Source of the DNA: Lichenihabitans sp033947565
GTDB lineage: Bacteria > Pseudomonadota > Alphaproteobacteria > Rhizobiales > Beijerinckiaceae
Assembly: GCF_033947565.1 (NCBI RefSeq)
Contig: NZ_JARPVX010000005.1
Span: forward strand, 62,001 to 126,000
DNA: 64,000 nt
Direction: 5' to 3'
In this document: piece by piece, positions 17,868-26,640 of the stretch
Layout: each line of letters begins with the position of its first letter
Numbering within the stretch: position 1 is the first letter of the stretch
Position numbers and translations under genes: made by a program
Notes under the pieces: generated by a model
What the model was told of the DNA's origin: nothing
Database searches by the model: none
What the model saw: the letters and a program-made list of their open reading frames with translations, nothing else

Positions 17868-19415
17868 ATGATGTCAGAAGGTCTGTTGATCGGTGGCTGG
17901 GTGGTCACCGGCGTGGAAAACCGGGAGCGCGCCACTGTGCTGCGCGACGCCGCCGTGGTGCATCGCGACGGGGTGGTGGTGGAGGTCGGGGACGCGGAGG
18001 CGATGCGGCGTAAATATCCGGATGCGCCCCGCTACGGCTCGTCCAAGCACGTGGTGCTGCCGGGCTTCGTCAACAGCCATCACCATGTCGGCCTGACGCC
18101 GCTGCAACTGGGTTCGCCCGACTATGCCCTCGAACTCTGGTTCGCGAGCCGCATTTCGTCGCGCGCCGTCGACCTCTACCTCGACACGCTGTATTCCGCC
18201 TTCGAGATGCTGGCCTCGGGCATCACCACGGTGCAGCATATCCACGGCTGGATCCCCGGGCCGCTGGCCCATATTCATGGCTGCTCCACCAAGGTTCTCG
18301 AGGCTTATCGCACGATCGGCATGCGGGCCTCTTATTGCTTCGCGGTGCGGGAACAGAACCGCCTCGTCTATGAGGCCGACGAAGATTTCCTGAAGCGGCT
18401 CCCGACCGAAACGGCCGCGCTGCTGGCACCTCACCTGGCCAAGCAGCGTCTGCCTTTCGCGGACTACATCACGCTGTTCGACCAGCTCAGCGCCGAGAAC
18501 CAAGGTCAGGACCTTACCCGGATCCAACTCGCGCCGGCCAACCTGCATTGGGTCAGCGACGACGGCCTGCTGGCCCTCAGGGAGAAGGCCGACGCCGCGC
18601 AGGTGCCGATGCACATGCACCTGCTCGAAACCGTCTACCAGAAGGAATATGCCCGCCGTCGCACCGGCACCACGGCGGTTAAGCACCTGCACAAGCTCGG
18701 CCTGTTGGGCCCTGGCATGACGCTCGGCCATGGCGTGTGGCTGACCGAGGAGGATATCGAGATTGCGGCCTCGACCGGCACCTGCATCTGCCACAATTGT
18801 TCTTCGAACCTGCGGCTACGCAGTGGCGTGGCGCCGCTCAACGCCTTTGCGGCGCAGGGCGTCACGGTCGGCATGGGGCTCGACGAGGCCGGCATCAACG
18901 AGGACCGCGACATGCTGCAGGAGATGCGGCTGGCACTCCGGGTCCACCGCGTCCCCGGCATGCGGGAAGAAGAGGTGCCGTCCTGCCCGCAGGTGCTGAA
19001 GATGGCGACCGAAGGCGGCGCCATGACGACGGCCTTTGGGGCCAGCATCGGCAAGCTCGAGGTAGGCCGCATGGCCGATGCCGTGCTGATCGACGTCGAG
19101 CGCGCCTTCTACCCCTACCAGGATGACGACGTGCCGATGCTGGATGCCCTGATTCAGCGCGCCAAGACCCAGCATGTCGATGCCACGGTGGTGGGCGGCA
19201 AGGTGGTGTACGAGCATGGGCGTTTCGCCCATGTCGACCGTGACGCCGTGTTGGCCGAGATCGCGGAAGCCATGGGCCGCCCCCGCACGCCGGCCGAGGA
19301 CACCAGCCGGGAACTCCGCCGGCAGGTGTTCCCGCACGTGCAGGCCTTCTACGCCGATTATCTCGCCGGCGAGCCCGCACGAACGCCGTTCTACGCACCC
19401 TCAGCGCGAACCTGA
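17868..19415 (+). CDS. Amidohydrolase (deaminase/chlorohydrolase-like)
   Basis: About 515 residues, the second metal-dependent amidohydrolase of the cluster. Metal ligands are in NSHHHVG (strand 1), MHMHLLET, LGHGVWL and the Asp of GLDEAGINED. The start is one of two adjacent ATGs (17868 or 17871). A frame opening at 17805 adds an unlikely leader. It follows the GntR gene by 87 bases on the same strand. It is only distantly similar to the amidohydrolase at 9430-10956 (for example SNLRLRSGVAP versus SNMKLKSGVAP), so the two probably act on related but different intermediates. AtzB/TrzA/guanine-deaminase-type chemistry is likely. Confidence 0.88.
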   Translation: MMSEGLLIGGWVVTGVENRERATVLRDAAVVHRDGVVVEVGDAEAMRRKYPDAPRYGSSKHVVLPGFVNSHHHVGLTPLQLGSPDYALELWFASRISSRAVDLYLDTLYSAFEMLASGITTVQHIHGWIPGPLAHIHGCSTKVLEAYRTIGMRASYCFAVREQNRLVYEADEDFLKRLPTETAALLAPHLAKQRLPFADYITLFDQLSAENQGQDLTRIQLAPANLHWVSDDGLLALREKADAAQVPMHMHLLETVYQKEYARRRTGTTAVKHLHKLGLLGPGMTLGHGVWLTEEDIEIAASTGTCICHNCSSNLRLRSGVAPLNAFAAQGVTVGMGLDEAGINEDRDMLQEMRLALRVHRVPGMREEEVPSCPQVLKMATEGGAMTTAFGASIGKLEVGRMADAVLIDVERAFYPYQDDDVPMLDALIQRAKTQHVDATVVGGKVVYEHGRFAHVDRDAVLAEIAEAMGRPRTPAEDTSRELRRQVFPHVQAFYADYLAGEPARTPFYAPSART

Positions 19416-19430
19416 GCCGCGACCGCTACC

Positions 19431-19454
19431 CGGAGCAGGGGCATCTCTGCTCCG
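19431..19454. terminator. Hairpin between convergent genes
   Basis: Perfect 8-bp inverted repeat CGGAGCAG/CTGCTCCG with an 8-base loop, placed exactly between the convergent amidohydrolase (plus) and FGGY kinase (minus) stops. It has no T-tract on either side. It is a plausible bidirectional terminator. Confidence 0.55.
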
Positions 19455-19465
19455 ACCATCGCCGT

Positions 19466-20944
19466 TCAGTGCTGCATGCGGCCCGTCAGGCGCTCGCGCG
19501 CCGGGCTGTGCCACAGGTGTCGCGCCGCATCGACGGTTTCGAGATAATGGGCGAAGCCGTCTTCGTAATGATCGGATTGAGACCGCGGTTCGACCACGGA
19601 TTCCGATCGCGTCCAGGCCGCGTGATCGTAGGCGATGCCGAGCACGTCCATCGTGGCCATGACGGTGCCACGGGCGCCGACTTCCGGTCGGCGTGCGATG
19701 TGCAACGGCACCTGCAGCACATCGGCGATCATCTGACACCAGACGCGTGAACCGGAGCCGCCGCCGCATACCGACAGCCGCCCCGTGAACCCTGCGGCTT
19801 CGATGCAATGACGCGCCGCATAGGCCACCGATTCGCAAACGGCCGTGACGAGGTCGGCCCGCGTGGTGCCCATGCTGAGCCCGGCCAACTGCCCGCGTGC
19901 CGAGACGTCGCAGAACGGCGCCCGCTCGCCGGTGGCCGCAAAATACGGGAGTGCCGACACGCCGCGCGCGCCTGGAACGCTTTCGGCCAGCAGTGCTTCG
20001 AGGCCGTCGGGCCTGACCCCCACCAGGGCCAGGATCCAATCGAGGGAGGCCGTTCCCACCATGGCGGGCGCGGCACGCAGCCAGCGATCCGGCTTCGGCA
20101 TGCAAAGCGTCATGCCCATCGGCTCGCCACCGGTATCGACGGCGCCGACCAGCACCTGGCAGGCCAGGGTGGTGCCGATGGTGATCAGGCCATCGCCCAG
20201 TTCGTTGACGCCAGCCCCGATGGCGCAGGCCGGCATGTCGAAGGGCCCGGCGTGCACCGGCAGGCCCAGCGGCAAGCCGGTGAGGGCGGCACCCGCCGCG
20301 TTGAGGGGATAGGCTCGGCCGGGCGAGGCATCGACGGGAGCGAGCAGGTGGCTATGGGGCTCGAGCCCCAGCAAGCGCAGGATCTCGGGATCGTAGCGTC
20401 GCGTCCGCGTATCGAGGAACGGCAACGAGGCATCCGAAGGGTCGGTGGCCCGCACGCCCGTCAAGCGTTGCAGGATACCGTCCTTCACGTAGCTGGCCGT
20501 CGCGGCGGCCCGCAGGCTTTCCGGCTCGGCTTCGGCCAGGGCCGCCATGAGCGGGGCCTGCGATCCGGCGAAGATGGCATTGCCATTGCGGCGGAAAACC
20601 GCCTCATAGGTGCCATCGTCCATCCACCGCTGCAGGGCCCTGTTGCCGCGCCCATCGAGCCATGAGATTGCAGGCCGCACCGCGCGACCTTCGTGATCGA
20701 GCAACCAGAGCCCATCGCTTTGCCCCGTGATGCCGACCGCGATCGGCGTCCGCGTGGTGGCGGCCCGCACTTCCGAGACCACGATGCCGACCGCCGTCAC
20801 GATCTCCTCGAAATCTTGCTCGATCCGTTCCGTGCTCAGGTGGCGCAGCACGGCGCGCCGCGACGCGACGGCCAGGATCTCGCCATCGAGCGAGAAAGCG
20901 GCGGCCTTGATCATTGATGTGCCGAGATCGATCCCGATCAGCAT
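19466..20944 (-). CDS. FGGY-family carbohydrate/polyol kinase
   Basis: ATP-dependent sugar or polyol kinase of 492 residues. The N-terminal phosphate 1 motif is GIDLGTSMIKAAAF, the conserved GITGQSDGLWLLD loop follows, phosphate 2 is DGLITIGTTLACQVLV, and the adenosine motif is CGGGSGSRVWCQMIADVL. The GITGQ-DG-WL-D and ISWLDGR stretches recall erythritol kinase (EryA) more than xylulo- or glycerol kinases, so a tetritol or pentitol substrate is my best guess. The ATG at 20944 is preceded by GGGAGGGG. It is divergent from the SorC regulator and presumably feeds a phosphorylated polyol to the GlpD-like dehydrogenase and aldolase of the neighbouring operon. Confidence 0.88.
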   Translation of the reverse strand: MLIGIDLGTSMIKAAAFSLDGEILAVASRRAVLRHLSTERIEQDFEEIVTAVGIVVSEVRAATTRTPIAVGITGQSDGLWLLDHEGRAVRPAISWLDGRGNRALQRWMDDGTYEAVFRRNGNAIFAGSQAPLMAALAEAEPESLRAAATASYVKDGILQRLTGVRATDPSDASLPFLDTRTRRYDPEILRLLGLEPHSHLLAPVDASPGRAYPLNAAGAALTGLPLGLPVHAGPFDMPACAIGAGVNELGDGLITIGTTLACQVLVGAVDTGGEPMGMTLCMPKPDRWLRAAPAMVGTASLDWILALVGVRPDGLEALLAESVPGARGVSALPYFAATGERAPFCDVSARGQLAGLSMGTTRADLVTAVCESVAYAARHCIEAAGFTGRLSVCGGGSGSRVWCQMIADVLQVPLHIARRPEVGARGTVMATMDVLGIAYDHAAWTRSESVVEPRSQSDHYEDGFAHYLETVDAARHLWHSPARERLTGRMQH

Positions 20945-20993
20945 GGGAAATTCCCCTCCCGAATGCATCTTACCTGACGCAATATTTTTCTAT

Positions 20994-21014
20994 TTGGACA
21001 AATGTATCAGCCGC
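20994..21014. promoter_or_regulatory. Candidate SorC-regulator site (copy A)
   Basis: Between the divergent kinase and SorC genes. The 12-mer ATTTGGACAAAT (20993-21004) is a near-palindrome with arms ATTTG/CAAAT. It overlaps a 21-base element TTTGGACAAATGTATCAGCC(G), which matches 13 of 21 positions with an element upstream of the E1alpha operon (30741-30761), including TGTATCA in both. Confidence 0.45.
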
Positions 21015-21056
21015 ACATCCTCGATGCAACGCGAGCCATGAAGCCCATGCAAGCCG

Positions 21057-22004
21057 ATGATTGAGATCGACAAGAAGGAAAGCGAAGCCGCCCGGGCAGC
21101 TTGGCTTTATTACCACGAGGAACTCACCCAGAGTGAGATCGCCACCGAGTTGAGTGTCAGCCGCAGCACGGTCACGCGCCTGCTTCAACGCGCCAAGCTC
21201 GACGGGCTGGTTCATATCTCGCTGAACGTTTCGGCCAGCATGTTCAAGGCCGAACGGGACCTCGAGCAGGCTTTCGGCCTCGACCGCGTCCGGATCGTCC
21301 CGGCTCCGAGCGACGAGGCGATGCAGAAGCGCTGGCTCGGCCATGCAGCCGCCGAGCTCCTGGCCCCCATGATGATCGACAAGGCCGTCGTGGCAGTAGG
21401 CTGGGGCAGCACGCTGCTGGCCATGACGGCGTCGCTGGTCGGCAGCACGCCTCTCAAGGGCGTTCAGGTCGTGCCCTTCGTGGGCGGCCTCCACAACGCC
21501 CTGATGGGCACCGACACCAACGAGATCGCCAAGGTCGTGGGACAGCATTTCAACGCAGCGGTACGCCCCTTGCTGGCCCCGATCTACGTCCAGGACGAGA
21601 CCACGGCGCTCGCCTTGGCCAACGATCCCGGCATCCGGGACGCGCTCGACCTGGCTCGCCGGGCGTCGGTGGTGGTCTACAGCGTTGGCGCGATGCACAA
21701 CGAGACCACGATGTTCCGGCTCGGCCACATCACGGCGGAGCAGAACGACTTCCTGCGCAAACACGGCGCGGTCGGCGACATCGCCTGCCGTTGGATCGAT
21801 CGGGACGGCCGATCGGTCGAGATGCCCGCCTCCATCAATCCCATCGGCATCGCGCTCGACGAGCTGAAACGCATTCCGCGACGCCTCGCCGTGGCGGGCG
21901 GCGAAACCAAGCGGGACATCGTGCTCGCGGCCTTGCGCGGCGGCTTCGTCACGACGCTGGTGACGGACGAGCGGACCGCCGACTACGTGCTGCGCCATCG
22001 CTGA
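21057..22004 (+). CDS. SorC/LsrR-type sugar-responsive transcriptional regulator
   Basis: A 315-residue regulator. The N-terminal helix-turn-helix lies around AAWLYYHEELTQSEIATELSVSRSTVTRLLQRA (about residues 14-46). The rest is the SorC sugar-phosphate-binding domain (VAVGWGSTLLAM, VVPFVGGLHN). EryD-type erythritol regulators belong to this family and share the AWLYY-x-LTQ start. It is divergent from the FGGY kinase and convergent with the ABC permease at 22047. The ligand is probably the phosphorylated product of that kinase. A candidate operator lies in the kinase/regulator gap and a similar one upstream of the E1 operon. Confidence 0.93.
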   Translation: MIEIDKKESEAARAAWLYYHEELTQSEIATELSVSRSTVTRLLQRAKLDGLVHISLNVSASMFKAERDLEQAFGLDRVRIVPAPSDEAMQKRWLGHAAAELLAPMMIDKAVVAVGWGSTLLAMTASLVGSTPLKGVQVVPFVGGLHNALMGTDTNEIAKVVGQHFNAAVRPLLAPIYVQDETTALALANDPGIRDALDLARRASVVVYSVGAMHNETTMFRLGHITAEQNDFLRKHGAVGDIACRWIDRDGRSVEMPASINPIGIALDELKRIPRRLAVAGGETKRDIVLAALRGGFVTTLVTDERTADYVLRHR

Positions 22005-22046
22005 GACGGGACACTGGCATTGAGGCTGCGATTGCGCCGGACGCAT

Positions 22047-23042
22047 TCAGAAGCGCGATCGCCGATCGGTCAGCACCGCGAAGATGATGGCGACGCCGAT
22101 CACCACGGGCTGCAGGTTGGGTGACACGTTGAGCAGCCCCATGCCGTTGCGCAACACGCCGATGGTCAGCAGGCCGATAAAGGTGCCGAGCATGCTGCCC
22201 GCGCCCCCCGCGAGGCTCGCACCCCCGATCACCACCACGGCGATGACGCTCAGCAGGTCGTTGACGCCGGCGGTGGGCTGCGCCGAGTCGAGCCGGGAGC
22301 CGACGATCACCCCGGCCAGCGCCGCCAGGAAGCCCGCCACCGCGTAGACGCCGACCCGGATTCGCTGCACGTTGAGGCCGGACAAGCGCGCCACCTCCTC
22401 GTTGCCGCCAACTGCGTAAAGGGCGCGTCCGCTCGGTCGGAACCGCAGCCAGAAGGCGGCGATCAGGTAGATGGCGATCAGGATGACGGCCTCGAACGGC
22501 ACGCCGAGCACCCGGATCGAGGTAAGCGCGGTGTACCAGTCGGGGAAGCCGGTGATGGGGCTGCCATCGGTGATGAACAAGGCCAGACCCGAGCAGGCCG
22601 ACATGGTCGCGAGGGTGGCCACGAAGGGCTGGATGCGGCCATAGGTCGACAGCGTTCCGTTGACGAAGCCGATAAAGGTGCCGGTCGCCAATCCGGCCAG
22701 TACCGCCAGCGGGAACGGAACGCCGCCGTAGCGGTAAAGCCAAGCGTTCACCATCAGGCTTGTGGCCAGCACGGCGCCGACCGAAAGGTCGATGCCGCCG
22801 GTGATGATCACCAGGGCGGAACCGGCCGCCATGATGCCGATGTCGGATACCTGACTGAAGATATTGACGATGTTGCGCGTCGTCAGGAAATAGGGCGACA
22901 GGGTGGACAGCACGAGCGCCACGACGATCAGGCCGATCAATGGTCCCGGCACGAACCGGGCCACGCCCATGATCTGATCCTTGAGGCTGGACCGTTCGGC
23001 CGGCAGGAGCACGCCGTCGCTTGATTTCAGGATCTGTGTCAC
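22047..23042 (-). CDS. Rbs-type sugar ABC transporter permease
   Basis: Inner-membrane permease of the BPD_transp_2 (RbsC/XylH) group, 331 residues with 8-10 hydrophobic segments. It carries the hallmark ITGGIDLSVGAVLA stretch and the YAVGGNEEVARLSGL cytoplasmic loop that docks the ATPase. A GTG at 23042 is the likely start (GGGGGAG upstream). It lies 46 bases after the ATPase gene, at the distal end of the operon, and would work with the proteins encoded at 23089 and 24677. Confidence 0.93.
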   Translation of the reverse strand: MTQILKSSDGVLLPAERSSLKDQIMGVARFVPGPLIGLIVVALVLSTLSPYFLTTRNIVNIFSQVSDIGIMAAGSALVIITGGIDLSVGAVLATSLMVNAWLYRYGGVPFPLAVLAGLATGTFIGFVNGTLSTYGRIQPFVATLATMSACSGLALFITDGSPITGFPDWYTALTSIRVLGVPFEAVILIAIYLIAAFWLRFRPSGRALYAVGGNEEVARLSGLNVQRIRVGVYAVAGFLAALAGVIVGSRLDSAQPTAGVNDLLSVIAVVVIGGASLAGGAGSMLGTFIGLLTIGVLRNGMGLLNVSPNLQPVVIGVAIIFAVLTDRRSRF

Positions 23043-23088
23043 GGCGTTCTCCCCCCGGCGGCCATTGCTGTCCGGCTTTCAATGCGCA

Positions 23089-24621
23089 TCAGGCGTTGTG
23101 GTGGTCCGACACACCGGCATTCGGCGACGCCCCGACCGCGAGCGCCATCACGCGTTCGGGCGTCGCCTCATCCCGTGACAGGATGCCCTGCTGCCGGCCG
23201 CCCGACATCACCAGGATGCGATGCGACAGGCCAAGCACCTCTTCGAGCTCGGAGGAGACGACGATCACCGCGACGCCCTCGGCGGCCAAGCCGCGGAGGA
23301 TTTCATAGATGGCCATCTTGGCCCCGACATCGACGCCGCGCGTCGGCTCGTCGACGATGAACACTTTCGGGGTCTCGACCAGCCATTTGCCGATCAACAC
23401 CTTCTGCTGGTTGCCGCCCGACATGCGGCCAACCGGCTGCACGATCTGACCGCGGATGTCGAAGCGTCGCTTCTGTGTTTCGGCCGTCCTGGCCACGATC
23501 CCCGGGGTGACGACCCCGAAACGCTGCAGCTTGGCTTCCCAGGGCAGCGAAATGTTCTTGGCCGCGCTGCGGTCGAGGTTCAGGCCCTGACCCTTGCGGT
23601 CTTCCGGCACCATGAAGATCCCGGCCGCGATGGCGCTGCGCGGCGAGGTGATGCGGACCACGTGGTCTTCGACGCGGATCTCGCCCGCGTCGGCCCGGTC
23701 GGCCCCTGCGATGGCGCGCACCACCTCGGTGCGACCGGCGCCGATCAAGCCCGCGAAGCCCAGGATCTCGCCCTTGGCGAGGTCGAAGGAGATGTCCCGG
23801 AAGGCGCCGTCGCGGCACAAGCCGTCGATCTTCAGCGCCACCGCGTTGCCGCGCGGCTTCGGGGCGTGGTGTTCAAAGGTGAAATCGCGGCCCACCATGG
23901 CGTTGATCATGTCCTGCTGCGATACGGGACCTTCCCAGGCCCCGACGCGCTCGCCGTCGCGCAGGCACAGGACCCGGTCGGTGATGGCCTGGACCTCATC
24001 GAGCCGGTGGGACACGTAGACGATGCTGGCTCCGCCTTTCCGCAACAAGCGGATCTGCTCGAAGATGCGCTCGGCTTCGGAAGCCCCGACCGAGGCGGTC
24101 GGCTCGTCGAAGATGATGTAGCGCGGCTTTCGCAGGATCGCCTTGGCGATCTCGATGCCTTGCTGCACCGCCATCGATAAGCCGCCGACGGTGCGACGCG
24201 GATCGACCGCCACGCCGAGCGCTTCGAGCGCCGCCCCGGCTTCCCGCACCATGCGGCCTCGATCGATCCGGCCGCGCGCGAGCGGTTGCCGACCAAGAAA
24301 CATGTTCTCGGCGACCGTCAGGCCCGGCAGGAGGCGGATTTCCTGGTGGATCAGGGCGACGCCCTTGGCCATGGCGTCGGAAGGCGACGTCGGCGCATAG
24401 GGAACGCCGTCGAGCAGCATCTCGCCACCGGTCAGCCGCACCACGCCGGCTATGCAGGAATTCAACGTGGATTTGCCGGCGCCGTTCTCGCCGATCAGGC
24501 CCAGCACGCTGCCGGGCTTGAGCACGAGGTCGACGGATTTCAGTACCGGACGGCCGCCATAGGCCTTGACCAGTTTGCGGCACACGAGCCCGTGTTGGGG
24601 CGTCTCGATCAGGTCGGTCAT
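23089..24621 (-). CDS. Rbs-type sugar ABC transporter ATPase (two NBDs)
   Basis: A 510-residue tandem ATPase. NBD1 has Walker A GENGAGKST, Walker B IIFDEPTASV and switch FVSHR-like YVSHRLDE. NBD2 has the usual degenerate loop GLIGAGRTE, signature MSGGNQQKVLIGKW and Walker B VFIVDEPTRGVDVGAK. All features match RbsA/MglA-type sugar importers. It lies between the binding-protein gene (55 bases upstream, with a hairpin in the gap) and the permease gene. Confidence 0.94.
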   Translation of the reverse strand: MTDLIETPQHGLVCRKLVKAYGGRPVLKSVDLVLKPGSVLGLIGENGAGKSTLNSCIAGVVRLTGGEMLLDGVPYAPTSPSDAMAKGVALIHQEIRLLPGLTVAENMFLGRQPLARGRIDRGRMVREAGAALEALGVAVDPRRTVGGLSMAVQQGIEIAKAILRKPRYIIFDEPTASVGASEAERIFEQIRLLRKGGASIVYVSHRLDEVQAITDRVLCLRDGERVGAWEGPVSQQDMINAMVGRDFTFEHHAPKPRGNAVALKIDGLCRDGAFRDISFDLAKGEILGFAGLIGAGRTEVVRAIAGADRADAGEIRVEDHVVRITSPRSAIAAGIFMVPEDRKGQGLNLDRSAAKNISLPWEAKLQRFGVVTPGIVARTAETQKRRFDIRGQIVQPVGRMSGGNQQKVLIGKWLVETPKVFIVDEPTRGVDVGAKMAIYEILRGLAAEGVAVIVVSSELEEVLGLSHRILVMSGGRQQGILSRDEATPERVMALAVGASPNAGVSDHHNA

Positions 24622-24642
24622 GGGCGCTCCACGCAGGCTTGC

Positions 24643-24670
24643 GACGGCCTGGGCGATGGCTCAGGCCGTC
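24643..24670 (-). terminator. Intra-operon hairpin after the binding-protein gene
   Basis: Perfect 9-bp inverted repeat GACGGCCTG/CAGGCCGTC (24643-24651, 24662-24670) with a 10-base loop, in the 55-base gap between binding protein and ATPase. It probably stabilises or partially terminates the transcript so that binding protein exceeds ATPase. Confidence 0.6.
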
Positions 24671-24676
24671 CCGTCA

Positions 24677-25672
24677 TCACTGCATGGCGTCGGCGGTCGG
24701 TCCGTAGAAGTCGGACGGCTTATACTTGTCGATGGTGTCCTTGTTCAGCAGGACGGTCGGGATGTATTGCTCGGCCGGGATGTCCTTGCCCTCGCCCTTC
24801 ATCAACGCAATGGCGTTATCGACCGCCATGACGCCCATCTTGTAGGGGTTCTGGGCCATCGTGGCCTGGACGAGACCGGACTTGATGGCGGGGAACATCG
24901 TCGGAAAGCCGTCAATCCCGACAAAGACGAGGCCGGTTCGGCCAGCCTGCTTGGCGGCCTTGGCGGCGCCGAGGGCCATCGCGTCGCTTTCGCCGAAGAA
25001 GGCGTTCAGCTCGGGGTTTGCGGTCAGGATGTTCTGAGCCGCCTTATAGGCCTCCGTCTCGTCCCAGTTGGCGGTCTGCTCGGCCACGGCCTTCACGCCG
25101 GGCGTCTTCGCCAAAGCTTCCTTGCACCCTTGGGAGCGCTGGGTTTCCGCCGTCGAGCCGAGCACGCCGCGCAGAATGGCGATGTTGCCCTTGTTGCCGA
25201 ACTGGCCGAACTGCCACGTGCAAAGCTCGCGCGCGGCCGCGACGCTGTCGGTCGCGATATAGGTGGCGAGCTTCCCACTGCCGTTTTCCGGCTTCTGGTC
25301 GACTGCGATCACCGGCACGTCCGCCTTGTTGGCGGCCTTGACGCCCGCCGCCGCAGCGGTTGAGTCCTGCGAGGTGAAGATCAGGGCGCCGATGTTCTGC
25401 ACCAGCAGATCCTGGACCTGCTTGATCTGCTGGCTCGAATTGTTGCTGGCCGAGGCGATCCTCAGCTCATAGCCCTGCTTGGCGGCTTCATCCTTCATGC
25501 CGGCGACGGCCGCCACATAGAACAGCGACTTCTGGTCGGCCACCGACACGCCGATCGGCATCTTGCCAGCCGCCTCGGCGGTCGGCACGACGCCCGTCGC
25601 GGCCACGACCGCTCCCAACCCCACAGCGCCGAGCCAACGCCGCGACGCAAGACCTGATCCCATGTTCAGCAT
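24677..25672 (-). CDS. RbsB-like periplasmic sugar-binding protein
   Basis: Periplasmic receptor (331 residues) of the Peripla_BP_4 type. The N-terminal signal contains SRRWLGAVGLGAVVAATG and a likely cleavage after TAEAA. The mature part starts with the beta-strand PIGVSVADQKSLFYVAAV and has the hinge motif VIAVDQKPENG. The ATG at 25672 has GGGAGGATC 8 bases upstream, with a second in-frame ATG three codons on. It is followed by a hairpin and then the ATPase and permease genes. Ligand class is a sugar or polyol by context. Confidence 0.92.
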   Translation of the reverse strand: MLNMGSGLASRRWLGAVGLGAVVAATGVVPTAEAAGKMPIGVSVADQKSLFYVAAVAGMKDEAAKQGYELRIASASNNSSQQIKQVQDLLVQNIGALIFTSQDSTAAAAGVKAANKADVPVIAVDQKPENGSGKLATYIATDSVAAARELCTWQFGQFGNKGNIAILRGVLGSTAETQRSQGCKEALAKTPGVKAVAEQTANWDETEAYKAAQNILTANPELNAFFGESDAMALGAAKAAKQAGRTGLVFVGIDGFPTMFPAIKSGLVQATMAQNPYKMGVMAVDNAIALMKGEGKDIPAEQYIPTVLLNKDTIDKYKPSDFYGPTADAMQ

Positions 25673-25764
25673 ACCAAGATCCTCCCTGAAATATTGGAGC
25701 GCCGGGTTCGAGCCCGGACGTCACGTCTTGTTTGCGCGCACCGCCCGCGGCGGCGCATCGCGGT

Positions 25765-26610
25765 TCAGTTGACGGTGCCGGCGCAGCCGTAGATGCGCAT
25801 CTTCTCGACAGTCGCCGGGATCATGCGCTTGCGCCCTTCCGTCATGGCCTCCTCGAGCTGCCTGTCGCCCTGCGCCCACACGGATTCAAAGCCGGCCCGG
25901 AAGGCGTGCCGAAGGTCGGTGTCGGCGTTGAACTTGCAAACGCCGGCGGCGCGGGCGTCCAGCACTTCCCGGTCGGTGAGGCCGGACGCGCCGTGCAGCA
26001 CGAGCGGGATGCCGACCGCAGCCTTGATCTCCCGGGTGCGCTCGATGGAGATCGGCTCCTGCGGCCGGCCGGGCACGACGCCGTGCACGATGCCGACCGA
26101 GATCGCCAGCGTGTCGATGCCGGTTTCGGCCACGAAGCGGCGGGCTTCCTCGACGTCGGTGTAATAATCGGCCCAGTTCACGCTCTCGTCGGCATCGGGG
26201 ATCTTGCCGAGCTCGGCCTCGACCGGCACCCCGAAGGCATGGCAGATCTCGACCACCTTGCGGGTGGTGCGGATGTTCTCGTCGAGCGGCAGGTGGGCGC
26301 CATCATACATGATGGAGTTGAACCCGAGCCGCAGCGCTTCCATCACTTCGTCCCAGCTGCCGTGGTCGAGGTGGATCACCACATCGGCGTCAGAACGCTC
26401 GGCGATGCGCCGCGTCAGCTCGTAGGCGCGGGTCACACCCATATGGGGGATGATAGCCCGGCCGACCTGCAGGATCACCGGCGCCTTGGCGACTTCGGCG
26501 GCCATCACCAGAGCCTCGCAGGTCTCGTCGTTGTGCATGTTGAAGGCGCCGATCGCATAGCCGCCCTGGCGCGCCTTCTCGATCACGGTGCGGGGGTCAA
26601 CGAGTCTCAT
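25765..26610 (-). CDS. Class II aldolase (fructose/tagatose-bisphosphate aldolase family)
   Basis: A zinc-dependent aldolase of 281 residues, shorter than glycolytic FbaA and of GatY/KbaY size. Catalytic Asp and first Zn-His are in VIHLDHGSWDE. Other metal and phosphate motifs are VEAELGKIPDADE, ISVGIVHG, LHGASGLTD and FNADTDLR. It would reversibly cleave a ketose phosphate or bisphosphate into dihydroxyacetone phosphate plus an aldehyde. In the operon it follows the GlpD-like dehydrogenase by 30 bases and precedes the transporter. It plausibly cleaves the ketose phosphate made by kinase plus dehydrogenase. Confidence 0.9.
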   Translation of the reverse strand: MRLVDPRTVIEKARQGGYAIGAFNMHNDETCEALVMAAEVAKAPVILQVGRAIIPHMGVTRAYELTRRIAERSDADVVIHLDHGSWDEVMEALRLGFNSIMYDGAHLPLDENIRTTRKVVEICHAFGVPVEAELGKIPDADESVNWADYYTDVEEARRFVAETGIDTLAISVGIVHGVVPGRPQEPISIERTREIKAAVGIPLVLHGASGLTDREVLDARAAGVCKFNADTDLRHAFRAGFESVWAQGDRQLEEAMTEGRKRMIPATVEKMRIYGCAGTVN

Positions 26611-26640
26611 CGGCAGTCCTCATGGGTTTAGGTGGGCCTG

